A DNA stretch of 64,000 nucleotides from Dickeya zeae NCPPB 2538. GTDB lineage: Bacteria > Pseudomonadota > Gammaproteobacteria > Enterobacterales > Enterobacteriaceae. The stretch is taken from positions 1,992,124-2,056,123 of the forward strand of contig NZ_CM001977.1 of assembly GCF_000406165.1 (NCBI RefSeq), written 5' to 3'. Under the pieces are notes generated by a model. The model worked only from the letters and a program-made list of their open reading frames with translations, had not been told where the DNA came from and made no database searches. This document shows positions 50,198 to 59,072 of the stretch, one piece after another; the stretch's first letter is position 1, and every line of letters starts with the position of its first letter. A program made the position numbers and the translations under genes.

Positions 50198-50530
50198 ATG
50201 AGAAGGTACTTTATTGACGACGAAACGCCGTGGGAAGAACTGGGCGGCGGTATCAAACGTAAAATCATCACCTGGAGTGATGAGCTGATGATGGTGTGCG
50301 TTCATTTTGCCAAAGGCGCTATCGGTACGCCGCATACGCACGACATCCATGATCAGATAGCCTATGTCGCGGCAGGTAGCTTCGAAGTGGTGATCGAAGG
50401 TGAAAAGCGCATTCTCAAAACTGGCGATGCTTACATGGCGGTGAAGCATGAAATGCACGGTGTGGTATCGCTGGAAGAAGGCAGCGTACTGATTGACACC
50501 TTCTCGCCAAAACGTGCCGATTTCCTCTAA
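50198..50530 (+). CDS. kdgF: Pectin degradation cupin KdgF
   Basis: A 110-residue single-domain cupin. It catalyses the linearisation of 4,5-unsaturated galacturonate to 5-keto-4-deoxyuronate, speeding a step that can also occur spontaneously. Metal ligands lie in PHTHDIHDQIAYVAAGSFE (His, His, Gln) and in VKHEMHGVVSL. GAGGAGAAAGC gives a strong RBS. It is divergent from kduI, behind a shared KdgR box. Confidence 0.93.
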   Translation: MRRYFIDDETPWEELGGGIKRKIITWSDELMMVCVHFAKGAIGTPHTHDIHDQIAYVAAGSFEVVIEGEKRILKTGDAYMAVKHEMHGVVSLEEGSVLIDTFSPKRADFL

Positions 50531-50798
50531 GTTTTTCGCATAATCTGCGCTCTTCGATTTATTTTCTTCTATTAATTAAGGTGTCGGCGATGGCGTCGAC
50601 ACCTTGCTTATATCCTGTTCTTATGTTCTGCTTCTCATCGTCAGGATGGCTATCGTGGTCAAAAATAGGTAGCCGGGTGGCCGGGAAAGAAAACGTTGAC
50701 TCTGTTAAAACCTGAAGTACCCTGCTAACGGGTTTTATGGGTCTACACTTTTTTGCCCACCGTGGCACTGGGCGTGACGTCACGCACAAGGGGAACAC

Positions 50799-51347
50799 AT
50801 GACGTATCAACAGGCTGGCCTTTTTGCCGTGATTAAGCGTATTACGGGGTGGGTCGTCTTCCTTCCTGCTTTGTTATCGACCATTATCTCGCTGGCCAAT
50901 CTCGTCCATGCTTTTACTGAGAAAAAGCAGGGGATCAATGGTGTGATGCAGGACTTCTTACATCTTATTGTTGAGGTGCTGCGTTTCAATACACCGTTTT
51001 TAAACCTCTTTTGGTACAACTCACCGGTGCCTGATTTTGGTCGTTTGTCGTCACCTGCTACCGTGATGTTTTGGTTGATTTATGTGCTGATGTTTGTTGG
51101 TCTGGCGCTGCAGGTGTCTGGTTCCCGTTTGTCCCGCCAGGTAAAGCATATCCGGGAAGGGTTGGAAGACCAGCTGATTCTGGAGAAAGTTAAAGGGGAT
51201 GAAGGCAAAACACGTGAGGAACTGGAGTCGCGTGTAGATCTGCCTCGACATACGATTTTGTTGCAATTCTTTCCGCTATATATCCTGCCAGTTGTCGTTG
51301 GCGTCATTGGTTACCTGACGCTGAAAGTCGTTGGCATACTGGGGTGA
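50799..51347 (+). CDS. yniB: YniB-like inner-membrane protein
   Basis: A 182-residue membrane protein of unknown function that matches E. coli YniB in length and pattern: YQQAGLFAVIKRITGWVVFLPALLSTI at the start, a second helix near 85-105 (MFWLIYVLMFVGLAL), a cytoplasmic coiled stretch (KHIREGLEDQLILEKVKGDE) and a C-terminal helix (YILPVVVGVIGYLTLKVVG). The RBS is AAGGGGA. It converges with yniA, its neighbour in E. coli too. Confidence 0.85.
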   Translation: MTYQQAGLFAVIKRITGWVVFLPALLSTIISLANLVHAFTEKKQGINGVMQDFLHLIVEVLRFNTPFLNLFWYNSPVPDFGRLSSPATVMFWLIYVLMFVGLALQVSGSRLSRQVKHIREGLEDQLILEKVKGDEGKTREELESRVDLPRHTILLQFFPLYILPVVVGVIGYLTLKVVGILG

Positions 51348-51433
51348 GCTTACCGGGGCCTGTGTTGCCCCGGTATCGAGTCTGATTGTCCGCGTACGGC
51401 AACTAACGCCGATAGCAATCAACCAGTTGTGTA

Positions 51434-52291
51434 TTATAACAACTGATGTTCTATCGCCTGTTGAGCCGTTACCACGTGTTTGCCGCCAAACAGGTTCGCC
51501 CGATTAAGCAAATAGTAAATTTGATAGATTGGCTGTCGTTCAACGAAATCCTTTTCCAGCGGCCAGATGCTTTGGTAACCATCGTAAATTTGCGGCGGTA
51601 ATTCAGGGTGTAGCGGCAGCATCGCCAAATCGCACTCTCTGTCTCCCCAGTAACAGGCGGGGTCAAACAGGTAATAACCTTGCTCGGTGTTAAGGGTATT
51701 TCCAGACCATAAATCACCATGCAGCAACGACGGCTGTGGATGATGACCGCACAGGCGTTTTTCCACCAGCGCAATCAGTGCATCGATATCACCAAAATGC
51801 AGCCCTTTCTCTGCCGCTAGCTGTAGCTGCCAACCGATGCGTTGTTCGGCAAAAAAGCTGGACCAGCGGCGCTGCCAGGCATTGGGTTGGGGGGTGGTCG
51901 AGAGGTCATTATCGAAATCGAGTCCAAACTGCGGTTGCTCGCTCCATTGATGCAACTGTGCCAACTGCTGCCCCAGCCGCCAGGCATCGTGGGCGGATGC
52001 TGGTTTGGGGACTAAGTATTCCAGCAGTAGAAAGCTGTAATCACGGTTGCTGCCGACACCATAAACAGCCGGTACCTGCACTGTTTGGCTACGCGCCAGG
52101 AGCTCCAGTTGCTCGGCTTCTGCCCGAAATTTGGTCAGTAATTCACGGGCATCGCATTTGACGAAAACATCATGCTGGCCGTAACGCAGATACCAGGCGG
52201 AATGAACTTCACCACCGGGTAATTCCCGCCGATCCAAGATATCACCGGGGCCAAGATGTTCTTCCAGCAGTTGCTCGATCGTCTGCCACAT
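51434..52291 (-). CDS. yniA: Fructosamine kinase-like protein YniA
   Basis: A 285-residue FN3K-related small-molecule kinase of the aminoglycoside-phosphotransferase fold. GGEVHSAWYLRYGQHDVFVKCD is the ATP-binding N-lobe with its Lys, SLLHGDLWSGNTL is the Brenner motif with catalytic Asp, and LFDPACYWGDRECDLAM is the metal-binding block. Relatives phosphorylate protein-bound ketosamines, which leads to deglycation. It converges with yniB. Confidence 0.93.
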   Translation of the reverse strand: MWQTIEQLLEEHLGPGDILDRRELPGGEVHSAWYLRYGQHDVFVKCDARELLTKFRAEAEQLELLARSQTVQVPAVYGVGSNRDYSFLLLEYLVPKPASAHDAWRLGQQLAQLHQWSEQPQFGLDFDNDLSTTPQPNAWQRRWSSFFAEQRIGWQLQLAAEKGLHFGDIDALIALVEKRLCGHHPQPSLLHGDLWSGNTLNTEQGYYLFDPACYWGDRECDLAMLPLHPELPPQIYDGYQSIWPLEKDFVERQPIYQIYYLLNRANLFGGKHVVTAQQAIEHQLL

Positions 52292-53519
52292 AGGTCACCT
52301 CCCGTTGATGTTGCCGATGTACCATTACGTTAGCGATTTATGCAGAGTAAAAACGGAATCTGGCGCACAGCTGGCAGCGTTATCGTTGCTACCGGAAATG
52401 AGGTTTGCAGATGTGCATCACCATGATGCAGAGACTGACCGGTCTGCCCCTCAGAAAAAGATGAACCCGCCGGTGCCGGTATAGACGTGAATGATTGGAT
52501 AGCGGCGGTGAGGACACAATAACGCGCTGTGTCGGGGTTGTCACGATAGAGATCAAAAAACGAGCACACATCGGTAAATGAGCGCACGGAATAGTAAATT
52601 TGACGTGGGCTGAAGTTGTCTATTACTGGTTGATGCGCCAGAGGTTGATGCAGATTAATTTTTTATTCGGTGCAATATGTGATCACCTCGATTGAATGGG
52701 GGGATACCGGTAGAGTGAGAAATATAGCTCCGTAACATTTTTGATGCATTGAGAAATAAACAACAAAAGTCATCAAGTAATAATCGGGTATAAACATTTT
52801 TTCTGCGGTTAAAAAACAGAAATGAATCTGCAATACGATGGACATAAATCATGATTACATCATTTTTTTGCAAAAATAATGTAATCCCTGTTCTGGGTGT
52901 TGAATGTTGCCCCGGTAGAGCGGACGTTGCCAGTGTGCTGATTTATTACTCAGGCTAACACGTATCTCGCAACGTCAGGACAGCGGTGGTGGGCTATATG
53001 ACGATACGGTTACCCATGTTCAGCATGTGTTTGCGTTCTGAGGGAGTCGATGCTCAGAATTATTTTTCATATCTATTTGCTATGTTTCATTATTATAAAA
53101 GCGGATAGTCACGATTAGAAATAGACGGTCTACAGTGCTATACGCCGAGTATAGGTGTCTTTCTTATTATAAAAGAGTAAAAAGAAAGCCTTAGTCACAC
53201 TTTTGGTCAACAGTGTCTGGACAGCCACTACATCCTGTGATTGATGAGTAATATTATTTTTTTATGGCATAGTACATTCTGCAATAAGTCGATCATAGCG
53301 GCTTGCGTAATTGAAATACCGTGCACATAATCAAATGGTTGGATGTACCACAGAGAATGCTTTGGTGTATCAATATCCCGAGATATTGTAGAGTGGATAT
53401 TAATGATACATTAAAGGTTCTAATTTGTGCGACATGTCCATTGCTGGTAAAAAATGGCTTGCCAACGATTACATAGTATGTAATAACGCATCTGGGTAAA
53501 ACGAGGTACAGTTCTGTAT
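52292..53519. other. 1.2 kb gene-poor interval between yniA and yobF
   Basis: No frame here looks like a known protein. Minus-strand frames at 52330-52587 and 52655-52873 and a 36-codon plus-strand frame near 53000 lack recognisable motifs and RBSs. The right half is AT-rich and must hold the yobF-cspC promoter and leader. In E. coli yobF-cspC follows mgrB-yebO, so this is a rearrangement junction. A small RNA gene is possible but none was recognised. Confidence 0.5.
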
Positions 53520-53636
53520 ATGAATGGCATTTTCAGTAAAGAAGTCTTGAGTACAAACGTTAGCGTTGAATACCACTTCTCTGCCGATCCTTATTTTAGT
53601 GCCTCAAGCAGTAACGACTCTGGTTTTTCTGTATAA
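53520..53636 (+). CDS. yobF: Small stress protein YobF
   Basis: A 38-residue protein, MNGIFSKEVLSTNVSVEYHF onward, that matches the first 30 residues of E. coli YobF (47 residues; GIFSKEVLS, VEYxFSAxPY, SN). The C-terminus differs and is shorter. E. coli YobF accumulates in heat shock and is cotranscribed with cspC, which starts 39 bases downstream here too. Confidence 0.82.
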   Translation: MNGIFSKEVLSTNVSVEYHFSADPYFSASSSNDSGFSV

Positions 53637-53675
53637 CGCCTTAGTGCGGTTTAAACTATTCAAGGAAACTTTGAA

Positions 53676-53885
53676 ATGGCAAAGATTAAAGGTCAGGTTA
53701 AGTGGTTCAACGAGTCTAAAGGCTTCGGTTTCATTACTCCGGCTGATGGCAGCAAAGATGTGTTCGTACACTTCTCTGCAATTCAGGGCAACGGCTTCAA
53801 AACATTGGCTGAAGGCCAGAATGTTGAGTTCGAAATTCAGGATGGCCAGAAAGGTCCTTCTGCAGTGAATGTTGTTGCGCTGTAA
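53676..53885 (+). CDS. cspC: Cold-shock-like protein CspC
   Basis: A 69-residue single-stranded nucleic acid chaperone. AKIKGQVKWFNESKGFGFIT carries RNP1 (KGFGFIT), and DVFVHFSAI carries RNP2. It is identical to E. coli CspC except near the C-terminus. It is constitutively expressed and stabilises RpoS-regulated mRNAs. It is cotranscribed with yobF and ends in a strong terminator. Confidence 0.95.
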   Translation: MAKIKGQVKWFNESKGFGFITPADGSKDVFVHFSAIQGNGFKTLAEGQNVEFEIQDGQKGPSAVNVVAL

Positions 53886-53903
53886 TTTCCAGCTCATGCC
53901 ATA

Positions 53904-53927
53904 AAACCCGCCTTGTGCGGGTTTTTT
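53904..53927 (+). terminator. Intrinsic terminator of cspC
   Basis: AAACCCGC (53904-53911) pairs with GCGGGTTT (53917-53924), followed by six Ts. Confidence 0.92.
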
Positions 53928-53951
53928 GCTTTTCTCATCATCAAGAATGCT

Positions 53952-54779
53952 ATGCAAAAATCCTCAGTGCCTTACCAATGCCCACTCTGTCATCAACCTT
54001 TGTACGCCGAATCCGGACGCTGGTCTTGCGGCAGACACCACTTTGATCGTGCACGGGAAGGGTATGTCAATTTACTGCCAGTGCAGTTCAAGCGCTCCAA
54101 ACAGCCGGGGGACAGTGCCGAAATGATGCAGGCCCGCCGGGCTTTTCTTGATCATGGGCACTATCAGCCGCTGCGCGATCGGGTATCAGAGCGCCTGTCT
54201 TTCTGCATGCAGGGACTGCCGGGGGCATTATTGGATATTGGGTGTGGCGAGGGGTATTACACGGCCGCGCTGGCGGACAAACTCGCCCCTCAGCAGATGC
54301 CTGTTTATGGGCTGGATGTGTCTAAAGCGGCGATACAGCGAGCGGCAAAACGCTATCCCCAGGTCATGTTTTGTGTGGCCTCCAGCCAACGGCTGCCTTT
54401 TCAGGACAACTCTCTGGCTGCCGTATTGAAAATCTATGCGCCCTGCAATGGCGACGAGCTGGCGCGGGTTATTCAGCCTGGAGGAGGGGTGATGACCGTC
54501 TCTCCAGGGCCCAACCATTTATTGTCGCTCAAAGCGCGGGTCTACCAGGATGTCAAACCGCACCCTGAAATTGATGAAGTATTTCCGGGGTTTGTGCTGG
54601 AAACCGTCGAGCGGCTAGAGTATCGCATGTCGATGACGGGAACCGATGCCGCCAGTCTGTTACAGATGACACCATTTGCGTGGCGAGCGACGCCGGATGT
54701 TCGTGATGGATTAATGGCAGAATCGCAGTTTGCGTGTGAAACCGATTTTCTGATTCGATTTCACCGGCGCGAAGGCTGA
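53952..54779 (+). CDS. rlmA: 23S rRNA (guanine-745-N1)-methyltransferase RlmA
   Basis: A 275-residue SAM-dependent enzyme that methylates G745 in 23S rRNA helix 35. The N-terminal zinc finger is YQCPLCHQPL with the later Cys and His in RWSCGRHHFD. Motif I is LLDIGCGEGYYT, and IYAPCNGDELARVI and LLQMTPFAWRA are conserved. The start at 53952 matches E. coli; the frame opens 13 codons earlier inside the cspC terminator. It converges with mntP. Confidence 0.94.
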   Translation: MQKSSVPYQCPLCHQPLYAESGRWSCGRHHFDRAREGYVNLLPVQFKRSKQPGDSAEMMQARRAFLDHGHYQPLRDRVSERLSFCMQGLPGALLDIGCGEGYYTAALADKLAPQQMPVYGLDVSKAAIQRAAKRYPQVMFCVASSQRLPFQDNSLAAVLKIYAPCNGDELARVIQPGGGVMTVSPGPNHLLSLKARVYQDVKPHPEIDEVFPGFVLETVERLEYRMSMTGTDAASLLQMTPFAWRATPDVRDGLMAESQFACETDFLIRFHRREG

Positions 54780-54792
54780 AGTGCGTGGACTA

Positions 54793-54822
54793 ACCAACGG
54801 GCGGCGGAAGCTGCCCGTTGGT
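54793..54822. terminator. Hairpin between rlmA and mntP
   Basis: ACCAACGGGC (54793-54802) pairs with GCCCGTTGGT (54813-54822). T-runs are weak on both sides, so termination is likely but not certain. It is placed between convergent genes. Confidence 0.6.
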
Positions 54823-54829
54823 GTATTTA

Positions 54830-55402
54830 TCAGGCGAGATCGAGCAGGTGTTCGTAAAGAATATTGCAGCCAATGCCGATCAGCACCACGCCACCAAGGA
54901 TTTCGGCTCGTTTACCCAGGATGGGGCCGACATATCGGCCAATCATCATGCCGATTGTCACCATGATCATGGTCGCGCAGCCGATGGCCATCGCGGTGTG
55001 GAAGATATTCACCTGCAGGAACGCCAACCCGACCCCAATCGCCATTGCATCCAGACTGGTGGCGACAGCAGTGCACACCAAAACGAACAGACTGTGTTTA
55101 GAGATTTTCTCGCAGTTACAGGCGTCTTCGCCTTTTAACCCTTGCACAATCATACGGCCGCCCAAAATAAGCAGCAGACTGAAAGCAACCCAATGGTCCC
55201 AGGCGAGAATAAAACGGCTGGCATAAAATCCGAGCGCCCAACCGATTAACGGCGTCAATGCCTCGACAAAACCGAAGATGAGACCGGTTCGTATGGCTTC
55301 GCGGAAACGGGGATTGTGCAGTGTGGCACCTTTACCAATAGACGCAGCAAACGCATCCATAGACATGCCAAAAGCAAGAATGAGTGTAGCGGATAAATTC
55401 AT
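54830..55402 (-). CDS. mntP: Manganese exporter MntP
   Basis: A 190-residue inner-membrane protein with six helices in two repeats. The acidic metal ligands lie in GMSMDAFAASIGKG and in ATSLDAMAIGVGLAF, the paired D-A motifs of the family. It exports Mn2+. Expression is controlled by the yybP-ykoY Mn2+ riboswitch directly upstream, as in E. coli. Confidence 0.95.
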   Translation of the reverse strand: MNLSATLILAFGMSMDAFAASIGKGATLHNPRFREAIRTGLIFGFVEALTPLIGWALGFYASRFILAWDHWVAFSLLLILGGRMIVQGLKGEDACNCEKISKHSLFVLVCTAVATSLDAMAIGVGLAFLQVNIFHTAMAIGCATMIMVTIGMMIGRYVGPILGKRAEILGGVVLIGIGCNILYEHLLDLA

Positions 55403-55407
55403 AATAA

Positions 55408-55590
55408 ATGGCCTCGGCTGGGCAGTTCTCCATATCCACGTAATCCCCCCCCAACCAGACGACGGATCACGTGTCTATGGTCTCGCCTGCCAGTCTGGCC
55501 GCCCGTACCACGTTCAGTGAAGAACGAGTATGTTGATACGAGCATTCCTGAATGTGAGACATCAGGAATCGGCTACTCCCCAAGGACGGC
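55408..55590 (-). promoter_or_regulatory. yybP-ykoY manganese riboswitch of mntP
   Basis: On the minus strand the conserved blocks of the E. coli mntP leader are present in order: TTGGGGAGTAGCC, then ATGCTCGTATCAACATACTC, the GGCGAGACCATAGACAC core, and the closing GCCCAGCCGAGGCC just before the mntP ATG. Mn2+ binding turns on mntP translation in E. coli. The stretch 55591-55788 beyond it is AT-rich promoter DNA with no gene. Confidence 0.92.
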
Positions 55591-55788
55591 GCAAAGATAC
55601 CATATTATTCCTGCAGGGAACAACAATAAATAATATATGGGTTTAATTGAAATTGAGAATTATTTTCATCTTCAAGGGGGTTGAAACAATTGATGAAAAT
55701 TAAAACAATGCTACCTGGTTAAAATAGCAACCAGATATATTAGGTTAATATGGGTTTCGATTTATTCGCAAAGCGAATTTATTTCATT

Positions 55789-56247
55789 TCATTGATTTTC
55801 AATCATAAAATTATATATTTTCTCTAAATCATCCAAATCATTGACCGCCACCAGTAGTCGCCTTTTTTCAAGCCCAATCACCAGAATGCCGTCTTCTGAT
55901 AAATTCATATTTTTAATACGATGATAAGGAATATAGGTATTGGCATAAAAGAAACCCTGATCTTTGAAGAGTAATTTTGGGTAACGAATCATGGTCAGAT
56001 ATATCGCCATGAGTATGAGCGAAAAAAGCAGCAATGTCGTCAGGTAAGCGCCCTGCGTTGTGACATTCTTGTAGATGAGTATCGCCACCAATACGATAAA
56101 GATCAGCGCGTCCAGTCGATGCTTTCGTCGCAATTGCACCTTGAGCAGGGTATGACCATGCCGTCGACCCATGAGGAACTCATCGTAAATGGCGAACAAC
56201 AGTGACAGGGCAATAGAGACCATCAGAACAACGTCGGTAAAAGTCAT
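55789..56247 (-). CDS. yobD: YobD, DUF986 inner-membrane protein
   Basis: A 152-residue membrane protein of unknown function (UPF0266). The start at 56247 (TFTDVVLMVSIALSLLFAIYDEF) has GGAG 6 bases upstream; a frame 4 codons longer exists. Three helices are seen, then YANTYIPYHRIKNMNLSEDGILV and RRLLVAVNDLDDLEKIYNF, which match E. coli YobD. It follows manZ, as in E. coli. Confidence 0.9.
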   Translation of the reverse strand: MTFTDVVLMVSIALSLLFAIYDEFLMGRRHGHTLLKVQLRRKHRLDALIFIVLVAILIYKNVTTQGAYLTTLLLFSLILMAIYLTMIRYPKLLFKDQGFFYANTYIPYHRIKNMNLSEDGILVIGLEKRRLLVAVNDLDDLEKIYNFMIENQ

Positions 56248-56361
56248 GTACAACTCCAATGGTGGTGAGAGGCGCTAAAAACAGTTTGGATGGTGAAAGT
56301 GACAAATATCGTCAGGAACGTAAGGCGATGACAGTTTAACGATCTCTCTGTCTAACAATAC

Positions 56362-56391
56362 AAAAAATAACATGGCCGGGTTGCCCCGGCC
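56362..56391 (-). terminator. Intrinsic terminator of manXYZ
   Basis: On the minus strand GGCCGGG and CCCGGCC (56374-56391) pair around GCAA, followed by ATGTTATTTTTT. It ends the man operon before yobD. Confidence 0.8.
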
Positions 56392-56398
56392 GATTGCA

Positions 56399-57235
56399 TC
56401 AGAGTCCCAATACGCCAATCCAGTAACCGATGATACCGATAACGAAAAAGCCGACAATCAACCACAGTGCATTCACTTTGCGGCGCAGAAGCCACATACA
56501 GCCAAACGTCAGCAGTAACGGCACTAAACCGGGCATCAATTGGTCAAGTATCGATTGCACCGTCGTGACGGTGGTATGCCCGTCCTGTCCGGTTACGCGC
56601 GATACCACCAATGGAATGTTAACGTGGGTCCATTTGTTGACTAGCGCCCCCATGACGAAGAGCCCCAGAATTGACGCCCCTTCAGTCATTTTTTGCAGCA
56701 AGCCGCCACCCATGTCACTCACGATATCCGCCCCTTTGCGGTAACCGTAAGCCACGCCGTAATAGCGCACTAACAGGCGCACCAGATTAAACAATACAAA
56801 AAACAGGATAGGGCCAAGCAGGCTGCCGCTCATGGCGATGCCAGCACCCAGCGCCGCGAAGACAGGGCGGGCTGTTCCCCAGAAGATCGGGTCACCTACA
56901 CCGGCCAGCGGCCCCATCAACCCGACTTTCAGGCCGTTTATCGCCCCATCGTCGATCGGTGCGCCGTTGGCGCGCTGTTCTTCCATCGCCATTGTCACGC
57001 CCAGAACCGGGGCGGCGACAAACGGCTGTGTATTAAAAAACTCCAGATGGCGTTTAATCGCCTGTTTCCGTTCTTCCGAGTTTTCCGGGTAGAGGCGACG
57101 AATCACCGGTACCATGGAAAAGCAGAAGCCCAGGGCTTGCATGCGTTCAAAATTCCACGACCCCTGGAACAGGTTCGAGCGCAGGAACACAGCGCGAATA
57201 TCGCTGGGAGTCAGTTTCTTTGTGGTGTCCACCAT
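56399..57235 (-). CDS. manZ: Mannose PTS component IID
   Basis: A 278-residue membrane subunit IID of the mannose phosphotransferase system. LTPSDIRAVFLRSNLFQGSWNFERMQALGFCFSMVPVIRRLY and PLAGVGDPIFWGTARPV are family marks. With ManX and ManY it imports and phosphorylates mannose, glucose and glucosamine. It follows manY by 14 bases. ManYZ is also the DNA-entry receptor for lambda and some bacteriocins in E. coli. Confidence 0.95.
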   Translation of the reverse strand: MVDTTKKLTPSDIRAVFLRSNLFQGSWNFERMQALGFCFSMVPVIRRLYPENSEERKQAIKRHLEFFNTQPFVAAPVLGVTMAMEEQRANGAPIDDGAINGLKVGLMGPLAGVGDPIFWGTARPVFAALGAGIAMSGSLLGPILFFVLFNLVRLLVRYYGVAYGYRKGADIVSDMGGGLLQKMTEGASILGLFVMGALVNKWTHVNIPLVVSRVTGQDGHTTVTTVQSILDQLMPGLVPLLLTFGCMWLLRRKVNALWLIVGFFVIGIIGYWIGVLGL

Positions 57236-57249
57236 GGCTTGCTCTCCTG

Positions 57250-58047
57250 TTAATCCAGTTCGTTATCAAGGTCGTTGTTTGACGATGCAGCTGCTGCACC
57301 ATGAGCTTTGTTGTATTTAGGGCTGAGTTGGATATACAGCACCGCCATAACAACACCGATGACACCCAGTGCGACCAGATTGAAATTAGTGAAAGCGGCG
57401 GTAACAAAGCCCAAATAGAAGAATGGCATCAGATAACCGGCGCGCATCATGTTGATTACCATCGCATAACCGACGACGACGATCATACCGCCGGCGATAT
57501 TCAGCCCAGTGGTGACCACTTCGGGGATGGAAGAGAGCAGGCTGTGTACCGCTTCTGTCCCGACTGAAACGGCAACAATCACCGCAGGGATAGCAATACG
57601 CATGGCCTGCAACAGCAGGGCGGAAACGTGGATCCAACTGATAGCGGAAAGGTTACCGCGTTCGGCTGCGCTGTCAGCGGCATGCTGGAAGGCGACGGTG
57701 ATAGTGCGCACAATAATGGTCAATACCTGACCTGCGGCGGCCAGCGGGATAGCCAGAGCGATCCCGGCACCGACGCTTTGGCCGCCAGCGATAACCAGAA
57801 TGGTCGAGATGATAGAGGCGAGGGCCGCATCGGGTGCAACCGCCGCACCGATGTTCATCCAGCCTAATGCGATCATTTCCAGTGTACCGCCGATAATAAT
57901 CCCGGTTTTAAGATCGCCCAGCACCAGCCCGATGAGGGTACAAGCCACCAGTGGCCGATGAAACTGGAATTCGTCGAGAATAGAACCCATACCTGAAATA
58001 CAGGCCACAATAAATATCAGCACGATTTGAAGCGTGGTGATCTCCAT
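57250..58047 (-). CDS. manY: Mannose PTS component IIC
   Basis: A 265-residue membrane subunit IIC that forms the sugar channel with ManZ. MEITTLQIVLIFIVACISGMGSILDEFQFHRPLVACTLIGLVLGD and GGTLEMIALGWMNIGAAVAPDAALASI match E. coli ManY. It is 68 bases downstream of manX and 14 before manZ. Confidence 0.96.
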   Translation of the reverse strand: MEITTLQIVLIFIVACISGMGSILDEFQFHRPLVACTLIGLVLGDLKTGIIIGGTLEMIALGWMNIGAAVAPDAALASIISTILVIAGGQSVGAGIALAIPLAAAGQVLTIIVRTITVAFQHAADSAAERGNLSAISWIHVSALLLQAMRIAIPAVIVAVSVGTEAVHSLLSSIPEVVTTGLNIAGGMIVVVGYAMVINMMRAGYLMPFFYLGFVTAAFTNFNLVALGVIGVVMAVLYIQLSPKYNKAHGAAAASSNNDLDNELD

Positions 58048-58115
58048 GGTACTTCTCCTGTGAGAATAGTGGTCCGAACAATAACGTCGTTACGCGCTTC
58101 ATTGCTCCGGAGGCG

Positions 58116-59072
58116 TCAACGCGGCACTTTAGTGATCAAATCCATCATATTGAGTTTGGTATCTGTCGATACCTTCCGGACTTCCAGCTCAATACCACGC
58201 GCATGGAGCTTGTTGAACGCGTCGATATCCTTGTCGTCAATCGATACCGCATTATTGACCTGGGTTTTGCCCTGACGGTAAGCCATCCCGCCGATATTGA
58301 CCGACTTAATCTCGACGCCGCCTTCTACCAATCGCAGTACATCAGTTGGATTGGTAAACAACAACATTACACGGTCAGCTGCGTATTTCGGGTTATCGTA
58401 AACCCTGACAGCCTTAGCGACATCGACCACATGTGCAGAAACGCCGGGAGGCGCGACTTGAGTCAGTAGCGTTTTTCGCACGTTATCCGCCGCCACTTCG
58501 TCGCTGACTACAATAATCCGACTGACGTTGGTTTCTTTAGTCCAGCGAGTGGCGACTTGCCCATGAATCAGGCGGTCATCAATGCGAGCCAACCCGATTT
58601 TCATGTGTCCACCCGCTCCCGGCGGTGCGCTTGGCTTGGCGCTTACAGGGGCAGGGCGAGGCGCTTTTTCCGGTTCGGGGGCTTTCAGTGCTTTGACGCC
58701 AGCACGACCGGCCTCCAGGGCGATAGCAACCAGTTCGTCGAAGGCTGGGTTATCGTCGCGGGCCATAAATGTTTCGGCCAGCATGGGAATATTGACCCCG
58801 GTAATCACTTCGTGATTTTTCTTGTCATTCACCAGACGGCTGGCCGCGTTAAACGGGCTACCGCCCCAGGTATCGACCAGAAAAAGCACACCTTGCGAGG
58901 TGTCCAGTTCGGCTAGTTTCGCCTGATATTTTTCCATCAGGATTTCGGCGTTTTCGCCGGGAACAAAATCAATCCAACCAACGTTACTCTGTTCACCAAG
59001 AATCATTTCAGCTGTATTTAACAGCGGACCGGCCGTGGCGCCGTGAGTGCATAGTATGATGGCAATACTCAC
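58116..59072 (-). CDS. manX: Mannose PTS component IIAB (GTG start)
   Basis: A 318-residue cytoplasmic fusion of IIA and IIB. I use GTG at 59072: AGGAGG lies just upstream, and it puts the phosphorylated His at position 10 (ILCTHGATAG), as in E. coli. The IIA domain is about 1-135. An Ala/Pro-rich linker (EKAPRPAPVSAKPSAPPGAG) follows, then IIB from about 160 with its active His in DDRLIHGQVATRW. It is the first gene of manXYZ. Confidence 0.95.
   Translation of the reverse strand: MSIAIILCTHGATAGPLLNTAEMILGEQSNVGWIDFVPGENAEILMEKYQAKLAELDTSQGVLFLVDTWGGSPFNAASRLVNDKKNHEVITGVNIPMLAETFMARDDNPAFDELVAIALEAGRAGVKALKAPEPEKAPRPAPVSAKPSAPPGAGGHMKIGLARIDDRLIHGQVATRWTKETNVSRIIVVSDEVAADNVRKTLLTQVAPPGVSAHVVDVAKAVRVYDNPKYAADRVMLLFTNPTDVLRLVEGGVEIKSVNIGGMAYRQGKTQVNNAVSIDDKDIDAFNKLHARGIELEVRKVSTDTKLNMMDLITKVPR

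Noticed and set aside
52330..52873. Minus-strand frames of 60-85 codons in the yniA-yobF gap
   Set aside because: No RBS, no motif, and overlapping alternative frames of equal length.
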